Assembly (NCBI RefSeq): GCF_022678645.1
Contig: NZ_JALBWV010000034.1
Coordinates: forward strand, 1-64,000
Reading direction: 5' to 3'
Length of the DNA stretch: 64,000 nt
Source of the DNA: Saccharopolyspora soli
GTDB lineage: Bacteria > Actinomycetota > Actinomycetes > Mycobacteriales > Pseudonocardiaceae
Part shown: positions 53,701-64,000 of the stretch, piece by piece
Position numbering within the stretch: the stretch's first letter is position 1
Layout of the letters: each line of letters starts with the position of its first letter
The notes under the pieces: generated by a model
What the model was told of the DNA's origin: nothing
Seen by the model: the letters and a program-made list of their open reading frames with translations, nothing else
Databases searched by the model: none
Program-made: the position numbers and the translations under genes

Positions 53701-55270
53701 CTTCGAACACGACCCGCTCGGGCGCGAGGTCCGCCGCAGCCTCGCTTCGGGCCTGGCCATCGGCCAGACGTGGACCTCGACGGAGCAGCTGCTGTCCCAG
53801 ACGGTGGTCGCCCCTGCCGGGCGACCCGCGCAACAGCGTTCCTACGCCTACCGAGCAGACGGGCAGCTCACCGGGGTGCAGGACCAGCTCACCGGCCCCC
53901 GCACCTACGCGTTGGACCGCGCGGGCCGGGTCACCGCGGTCCAAGGTTCGGGTTGGACGGAGCACTACGCCTACGATCCGGCGGGCAACGTGACACTCGC
54001 CGCGTGGCCGACCCGAACCGACGAGGACCAGCTCGGTGCGCGGACGTATCGCGGCACTGCGGTCGACAGCGCGGGCCACGCGCGGCACGGGCACGACGCC
54101 CAGGGCCGACTCGTCCTCCGGCAGCGCCCGTCCGGAACCTGGCGCTACTCCTGGGATTCGGATGACCGCCTGGTCGGCGTGCTCCGGCCGGACGGAACGC
54201 GGTGGCGGTACCGCTACGACGCTTTCGGACGCCGCATCGCCAAGGAACGACTCGATCCCGCTGGCACGACGGTCGTCGAGCGGGTCGACTTCACCTGGGA
54301 CGGCCCGGTGCTCGTCGAACAGGCCCGGTTCGACGTGTCGGCACAACGGAGCCGAGTCGTGGTTTGGGACTACGAGCCGGGCACTTTCCGGCCCCTGATC
54401 CAGCGCGAGCTGCTGCAGCGCAGCCCGCAGGAGTGGGTCGACGAGCGGTTCCACCTCATCGTGACCGATCTGCTCGGCACTCCGACCGAGCTCGTCGACG
54501 ACCAGGGCGGCATCGCCTGGGTGCAGCGCACCTCGTTGTGGGGCAACGCTTTCGAGGTCGGCGGGACGCCGTTGCGCTTCCCCGGTCAGTACTTCGACGC
54601 GGAAACCGGCCTGCACTACAACTTCCACCGGTACTACGACCCGGCGACCGCCCGGTACCTCAGCGCCGACCCCGTCGGTCTGGAAGCAGGTCCCAACAAC
54701 TACGCGTACGTGACCAATCCGCACGCGTGGTCGGACCCGTTGGGGCTGGCTCCCTGCAAGTGGAACACCACCCAGGAATACCAGAACTGGACGCAGCAGC
54801 TGGGGGACAAGCACCGCAAGCGCGACGCCGTGCGGAAGGCCGCCCAGAACATCGCCGACCACCTGCGAAACAACAAGAAGCCCCTCGTCGACCACCTCTT
54901 CCAGGGCGACATGAACGGCAACAACGCGACGGGCCTGCACGCCTACACCAACGGCAATCTCCCGAGCAACATCACCCAGGTCGGGAACACGATCGGCAAC
55001 CCCAACAAGATCCACGAGATCCAGTACACGAGGCCGGGTGCCAACGGCCCGAAGATGAGCACGATGTACCCGCAGAGCTGGAGCGAGAACCAGGTCCTGG
55101 CCTATGCGGGCGCCTCGAACCCGCGCCCCCTGCTCGGCGACAACTACCAGCAGTTCTTCAACGGCACCTCACCCCAGGAAGTGATGAACCACGTGGGGCA
55201 GTTGGGGAACAAGCCGAACTTCCCGGTCAGCGCGCCGGGCGGGAACACCGCCTTCCCCATCCGGCGCTGA
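50726..55270 (+). CDS. RHS polymorphic toxin with WXG-like N-terminus and EndoU nuclease tip
   Basis: A 1514-residue polymorphic toxin. Residues 1-130 are an Ala/Gly-rich helical WXG/ESX-type module (ESGDWAAGVLGAVG..., TWQNISTELADVGAEM), suggesting type VII export. A helical and then Pro/Ser-rich linker runs to about 335. A DUF6531 module starts at CEKDPIDVSTGQM, and RHS/YD repeats follow to about 1300 and form the shell. The core motif ARYLSADPVGLEAGPNNYAYV...DPLGL ends near 1342. The 170-residue tip has TGLHAYTNGNLP, HEIQYTRPGANGPKMSTMYPQSWS, the pattern of bacterial EndoU RNases, with the catalytic His, Lys and Thr/Ser/Tyr in view. Target RNA is unknown. No immunity gene follows directly. 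Confidence 0.9.
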   Translation: MTNPLVAQREDSTQSFSGVPILESVDETTKAIESGDWAAGVLGAVGTGLDALGMAMDPFGSIIAAGVGWLIEHVGPLSDALDSLTGDPDAIKAHAETWQNISTELADVGAEMTNLVQNDTARWIGAAGDAYRARSEDTAALLAAAQSAASGASSGIGTAGEVVAAVRTLVRDIIAELVGHLVSWALQVLATLGIAMAWVLPQVIAEVAKVAAKIADITTKLVKALKALSPMLKKLGDSFGDAGEALRKLKADGSSAPRAKGPAPTKPASDSGPASTKSTPDNGPASTRAMDSDTPGGSPSSSGPKSPARTDPAAADNRPSLRDQEPNPRSPENLRCEKDPIDVSTGQMVLSQTDAEFLGVLPLVVERTHFSSYRTGRWFGPSWMSTLDQRLEVDDEGVSFAAADGTLQHYPHPAPGAWVRSDRGGPRSLGRTDGGYVLVDAERGWTLLFDPSLLVLASVTDHNGNRIEFSHDESGTPLEIRHSGGYQVLVETTDGLVTALHSTASDGDVELMRYRYQGDRLTEVINASGRALRFDYDPAGRIVGWTDRNDEWYRYTYDHDGRCVRTEGSGGFLSGTMEYDVENRITWSTDSLGHRSAFHLNEAGQVVKEVDPLGNAVVFEWDAADRLLRRTDALGRTVRNDHDADGNLIAITRPDGSQLRCEYDDSGRPVTLIEADGAVSRRDYDDRGNLIRSTDAAGATTGYTYDERGNLTGVTDALGNTWRIETDAAGLTAAVTDPNGATTRYERDRFGRLAAVVDPVGGVQRFGWTVGGELAWHQRPDGTTERHAYDGEGNLRESTDECGETTRTELAHFDLVSAEIRPDGTRLEFGYDTELRLTTVTNQLGQVWRYEYDPAGNLVRETDFNGSTVSYRLDAAGQLVERTNGVGEVTSFGYDLLGNLVQRSQGQVTTTFSYSESGHLLEAADGATRVAFQRDPLGRVVAETVNGRTVTSAYDPLGRRVRRRTPSGAESAWEYDGTDRPVALRTAGRTLRFEHDPLGREVRRSLASGLAIGQTWTSTEQLLSQTVVAPAGRPAQQRSYAYRADGQLTGVQDQLTGPRTYALDRAGRVTAVQGSGWTEHYAYDPAGNVTLAAWPTRTDEDQLGARTYRGTAVDSAGHARHGHDAQGRLVLRQRPSGTWRYSWDSDDRLVGVLRPDGTRWRYRYDAFGRRIAKERLDPAGTTVVERVDFTWDGPVLVEQARFDVSAQRSRVVVWDYEPGTFRPLIQRELLQRSPQEWVDERFHLIVTDLLGTPTELVDDQGGIAWVQRTSLWGNAFEVGGTPLRFPGQYFDAETGLHYNFHRYYDPATARYLSADPVGLEAGPNNYAYVTNPHAWSDPLGLAPCKWNTTQEYQNWTQQLGDKHRKRDAVRKAAQNIADHLRNNKKPLVDHLFQGDMNGNNATGLHAYTNGNLPSNITQVGNTIGNPNKIHEIQYTRPGANGPKMSTMYPQSWSENQVLAYAGASNPRPLLGDNYQQFFNGTSPQEVMNHVGQLGNKPNFPVSAPGGNTAFPIRR

Positions 55271-55393
55271 CCGGGGATGTGGACGGTCCACACTGGACGA
55301 TCCCTGATGGCCAGGGGAGTACCGCGACCGGCCGTTCGACAACGAGCCTCCATAGCGGACGATCAGGTTTCACGAGACCGATAGGCTTGGGGC

Positions 55394-56278
55394 ATGGCCG
55401 TTCACCGCTTCGGAGTCGCGGACGTCCGTGGCGTCGTAGCTGCTCGCATGCCCGACTACCGGATCGACTCCGTGGTTCCCGTTGGTGCGGGCCTGGACAA
55501 CGTGGCGTACGAGGTCAACGGCGAGCTGATCGTGCGGTTCAGCAAGGAGCCCGACCCCGAGCAGCTTGACCGGGAGGCTCGCTTGCTCGCGGCCGTCGCC
55601 GCCGTTGCGCCGCTGCCCGTCCCCGAGCCGACGTTCACGGTCGCGGAACAGGGCTGCATGGCCTACCCGAAGGTTTTCGGCACGCCATTGTTGGACCTGC
55701 CCCGGCATCGTCGAACTGAGCACGACATGTCCATCGCCGCCACGCTCGGCGAGTTCCTCGCTGCGTTGCACGCAGTCCCGGCCGCCCAAATGGCCGATCT
55801 GGTCGACACCGACGACCTCCCGCTGGCCGAGTGGCGACGGGAGGCCGCGGCGATTTACCCGGCTGTTGTCGGACAGATACCGCCAGCGCACCGCCGCCCG
55901 GTCGAGGCGTTCCTGGACTCCCCGCCACCGGACGACGGGTTCGTGCCCGTGTTCTCGCACAACGATCTGGGCATCGAACACGTCCTGGTCGATCCGGTCG
56001 GGTGGGCGGCGACCGGCATCATCGACTGGAGCGACGCCGCGATCGTCGACCCGGCCCACGACTTCGGGCTGCTCTACCGAGATCTGGGCCCGGCAGCCCT
56101 CCACGCCGCCATCGGCAGCTACCGCATCGACACCGACGACCTCGCGGCGCTCAGCGATCGCGCCGTGTTCTACGCCAGGTGCGGCGTCTTGGAAGACCTG
56201 GCATACGGCGTCGAGACCGGACGAAACCAGTACGTGGACAAGAGCCTCGCCGCGATGGCATGGCTTTTCCCGGGATAG
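55394..56278 (+). CDS. Aminoglycoside phosphotransferase-family kinase
   Basis: A 294-residue APH/choline-kinase-fold protein. The nucleotide-loop segment VGAGLDNVAYEVNGELIVRF is followed by the catalytic loop FSHNDLGIEHVLVD. The Asp is present, but the Asn of the HxDxxxxN motif is replaced by His. The metal-binding GIIDWSDAAIVDPAHDF is complete. Members phosphorylate aminoglycosides, macrolides or small metabolites; resistance is possible but not shown. It starts 123 bp after the RHS toxin and is not an immunity-type sequence by appearance. Confidence 0.82.
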   Translation: MAVHRFGVADVRGVVAARMPDYRIDSVVPVGAGLDNVAYEVNGELIVRFSKEPDPEQLDREARLLAAVAAVAPLPVPEPTFTVAEQGCMAYPKVFGTPLLDLPRHRRTEHDMSIAATLGEFLAALHAVPAAQMADLVDTDDLPLAEWRREAAAIYPAVVGQIPPAHRRPVEAFLDSPPPDDGFVPVFSHNDLGIEHVLVDPVGWAATGIIDWSDAAIVDPAHDFGLLYRDLGPAALHAAIGSYRIDTDDLAALSDRAVFYARCGVLEDLAYGVETGRNQYVDKSLAAMAWLFPG

Positions 56279-56424
56279 CGCCGCATCTCGGCCGGTGTGG
56301 AAGCGCTGGTTGCGAGGATCTGGGGGAGAACCGATTAGGCGGAATGGCCGCTTGTCGTCCTGGTCTAGACCGGTCCATGATTTGTTGCCCATGCCAACAA
56401 AACTCTGTGGTCGGTGGTGACCTG

Positions 56425-57300
56425 ATGTCCACACGGCTCTTCTCCAGACGATTCCGATCCGTCCTGCTCAGCACGGCGGCTGCTGCTGCGGTCCTGACCA
56501 TCCCGCTTACCGTCCCGGCCGCCGGAACCCCGCAACCGGCGGCGACATCGAATGCCGGGCCCGCGGCCGCCACGTTCGCCGACGAGTTCGACCAGCCAGC
56601 GGGCACCCCGGTCGACACCTCCAAGTGGCAGATGGAGACCGGCGACAACGTCAACAACCACGAACGGCAGTACTACACGAACAGCACCAGCAACGCGGTG
56701 CACGACGGCCAGGGAAACCTGGTGATCACCGCTCGGCGGGAGAACCCGAACAACTACCAGTGCTGGTACGGTACCTGCGAGTACACCTCCGCCAGGCTCA
56801 ACACGGCCGGGCGGTTCACCCAGACCTACGGCAGTTTCGAGGCCCGCATCAAGATCTCCCGCGGGCAGGGGATGTGGCCTGCTTTCTGGATGCTCGGCAA
56901 CGACATCGGCAACGTCGGCTGGCCGCAGAGCGGCGAGATCGATGTGATGGAGAACGTCGGGTTCGAACCGTCCACAGTGCACGGAACGATTCACGGTCCC
57001 GGTTACTCCGGCAGCGACGCCATCGGCTCGGCGTACTCGATCCCCGGCGCGTTCGCGGACGACTTCCACGTCTTCCGGGTCGACTGGTCGCCGGAGCAGA
57101 TCGTCTGGTCGGTCGACGGGAACGTCTACCAGACCAGGACTCCCGCCGACCTCGGCGGCCGGGAATGGGTGTTCAACAAACCGTTCTTCCTGATCCTCAA
57201 CCTGGCGGTCGGCGGCTATTGGCCGGGCGACCCGGACGGCAGCACCCCGTTCCCCAACACGATGACCATCGACTACGTGCGCGTCACCGACGGTGCCTGA
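56425..57300 (+). CDS. Secreted GH16 beta-glucanase
   Basis: A 291-residue exported glycoside hydrolase. A Sec-type signal (about 1-45, RFRSVLLSTAAAAAVLTIPL) precedes a GH16 jelly roll: FADEFDQPAGTPVDTSKW, the catalytic GEIDVMENVG (ExDxxE pattern), WPAFWMLGNDIG and FHVFRVDWSPEQIVWSVDG. The pattern fits endo-beta-1,3-glucanases (laminarinases). It hydrolyses fungal or algal glucans outside the cell. It is closed by the hairpin at 57374-57416. Confidence 0.9.
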   Translation: MSTRLFSRRFRSVLLSTAAAAAVLTIPLTVPAAGTPQPAATSNAGPAAATFADEFDQPAGTPVDTSKWQMETGDNVNNHERQYYTNSTSNAVHDGQGNLVITARRENPNNYQCWYGTCEYTSARLNTAGRFTQTYGSFEARIKISRGQGMWPAFWMLGNDIGNVGWPQSGEIDVMENVGFEPSTVHGTIHGPGYSGSDAIGSAYSIPGAFADDFHVFRVDWSPEQIVWSVDGNVYQTRTPADLGGREWVFNKPFFLILNLAVGGYWPGDPDGSTPFPNTMTIDYVRVTDGA

Positions 57301-57373
57301 GACGGTCTGATGACGCGAGTTCGCCTTGCACTACAAGGCGTTTCGCGATACCCGGCGAGCCGGGCCGCAGCCT

Positions 57374-57416
57374 GGTGACCTACGCCGCTGAGCTGGGCTC
57401 AGCGGCGTAGGTCACC
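57374..57416. terminator. Perfect 20-bp-arm hairpin, bidirectional terminator
   Basis: The arm at 57374-57393 (GGTGACCTACGCCGCTGAGC) is the exact inverse complement of 57397-57416, with a 3-nt loop. It lies between the convergent GH16 and carboxylase genes and ends 11 bp before the carboxylase stop. Confidence 0.85.
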
Positions 57417-57427
57417 CGAGCGGAGCG

Positions 57428-62905
<5,478 letters not shown>

Positions 62906-63195
62906 CGGCCAAGCCTCCCAAATCACATACGTGCAGAAGGCGACGCCCGGGGCCCGGAGCGTCGCCTACACCCGCCTAGTACCTTGCTCGATCACCGTCG
63001 GCAACACCAATGTCCCGCATCGCGCATGCCGGAGCCGCTGCGTTGTGGGAAGTCCACAAAAGACCCGGAAAACCGCTCCTTTGCCGTTCGCAGACCTACC
63101 ACACCCCACGCCGGGGGTGACGAACCACCTGCACGGCCGTCGGCAAGAAACGCGTTGCGGCGCGGTTCCGGCGCGCAGTGTGGCACGATTCGCGC

Positions 63196-63645
<450 letters not shown>

Positions 63646-63650
63646 CCGGC

Positions 63651-64000
63651 ATGGACATCACAATCTCCGAGACCTTCCTCCCGCACGACGACCCGGACGC
63701 CTCGCTGGCCTTCTACCGCGACCTGCTCGGCTTCGAAGTCCGCAACGACGTCGAATACCGCGGGATGCACTGGATCACGGTCGGCCCTGCTGACCAGCCC
63801 GGCACGTCCATCGTGCTCTACCCGCCAGCCGCCAGCCCCGGCATCAGCGACGACGAGCGCAGCACCATCGCCGAGATGATGGCCAAGGGCACCTACGCCA
63901 TGATCAACCTGGCCACCAGGGACCTCGACGGCGTCTTCGAGCAACTGCAGGCCGGTGACGCCGAGGTCATCCAGGAGCCGACCGAGCAGCCGTACGGGAG
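63651..64000 (+). CDS. VOC (glyoxalase/bleomycin-resistance) family protein, partial
   Basis: The gene runs off the window; 116 codons are visible. The VOC fold is clear: ETFLPHDDPDASLAFYRDLLGFEVRNDVEYRGMHWITVGP, then IVLYPP and INLATRDLDGVFEQLQAGDAEVIQEP. Its partner is the upstream AraC regulator, only five bases away. Members bind metals or antibiotics or isomerise glyoxal adducts; the function here is not predicted. Confidence 0.85.
   Translation, partial: MDITISETFLPHDDPDASLAFYRDLLGFEVRNDVEYRGMHWITVGPADQPGTSIVLYPPAASPGISDDERSTIAEMMAKGTYAMINLATRDLDGVFEQLQAGDAEVIQEPTEQPYG

Noticed and set aside
49862-55015. A 1.7-kilo-residue open frame on the minus strand opposite the RHS toxin
   Set aside because: The product is a mirror of the RHS repeats with no motifs, while the plus strand shows DUF6531, YD repeats and an EndoU tip.
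55271-56278. The APH-type kinase as immunity protein of the RHS toxin
   Set aside because: It has a complete kinase-type loop and a size unlike known EndoU immunity proteins, so proximity alone is not enough; the idea is kept only as an alternative.

Overview
The window is about 64 kb of very GC-rich chromosome with GTG and TTG starts, Tat signals, lipoproteins, DUF397/XRE pairs, DUF574 methyltransferases and WXG-type export signals. This points to a filamentous actinomycete, most likely Pseudonocardiales (Saccharopolyspora/Amycolatopsis-like); the assignment is inference from gene content. I saw no rRNA, tRNA, CRISPR array or intact mobile element. Most of the window looks like accessory chromosome: short operons, each with its own regulator, separated by long hairpin terminators and decayed gene fragments.

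Layout. 0-5 kb: a subtilisin-like protease preceded by a small Trp/Gln hexapeptide-repeat protein, and a Tat-exported gamma-glutamyltransferase. 5-11.5 kb: an Lrp regulator divergent from a branched-chain amino acid dehydrogenase, then an alcohol dehydrogenase - GH15 glucosidase - G6PDH-like run, then an organic hydroperoxide reductase. 12-20.5 kb: TetR and AraC regulators, alpha/beta hydrolases (two of them lipoproteins), a glycosyltransferase and an aldo/keto reductase. 20.5-25.5 kb: PadR and AraC regulators, a two-repeat HTH protein, an isochorismatase-like hydrolase and a DinB-fold protein. 25.7-28.8 kb: two antibiotic-inactivating enzymes, a Rox-type rifampicin monooxygenase and a class A beta-lactamase.

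28.9-34.5 kb: a DUF574 methyltransferase, XRE/DUF5753 and DUF397 cluster divergent from two small Cys-containing proteins, then a PAS-PAS-GGDEF-EAL protein. 34.6-43.3 kb: an alpha-galactoside uptake and hydrolysis operon (binding protein, two permeases, GH36, GH27) with a divergent GntR regulator and a truncated transposase at its edge. 43.4-48.3 kb: a resorcinol/hydroxyquinol operon in which maleylacetate reductase and hydroxyquinol dioxygenase are one polypeptide, with an upstream AraC regulator that looks frameshifted. 48.3-50.5 kb: a second DUF574 methyltransferase, a DinB protein and two gene fragments. 50.7-55.3 kb: a large WXG/RHS polymorphic toxin with an EndoU-type nuclease tip. 55.4-57.3 kb: an APH-type kinase and a secreted GH16 glucanase. 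57.4-62.9 kb: a single-chain multidomain acyl-CoA carboxylase of the eukaryotic layout. The window ends in an AraC-type regulator and a partial VOC-fold protein.

The genes suggest a soil saprophyte. Galactosides are imported and split, aromatic diols are routed through maleylacetate to 3-oxoadipate, extracellular glucan and gamma-glutamyl compounds are processed outside the cell, and competitors are met with antibiotic-inactivating enzymes and an exported RNase toxin. The strongest candidates for undescribed biology are the protease/WxQQ-repeat pair, the GH15-coupled G6PDH-like enzyme with an altered phosphate-site signature, the repeated PadR-type operator, and the EndoU toxin with no adjacent immunity gene.
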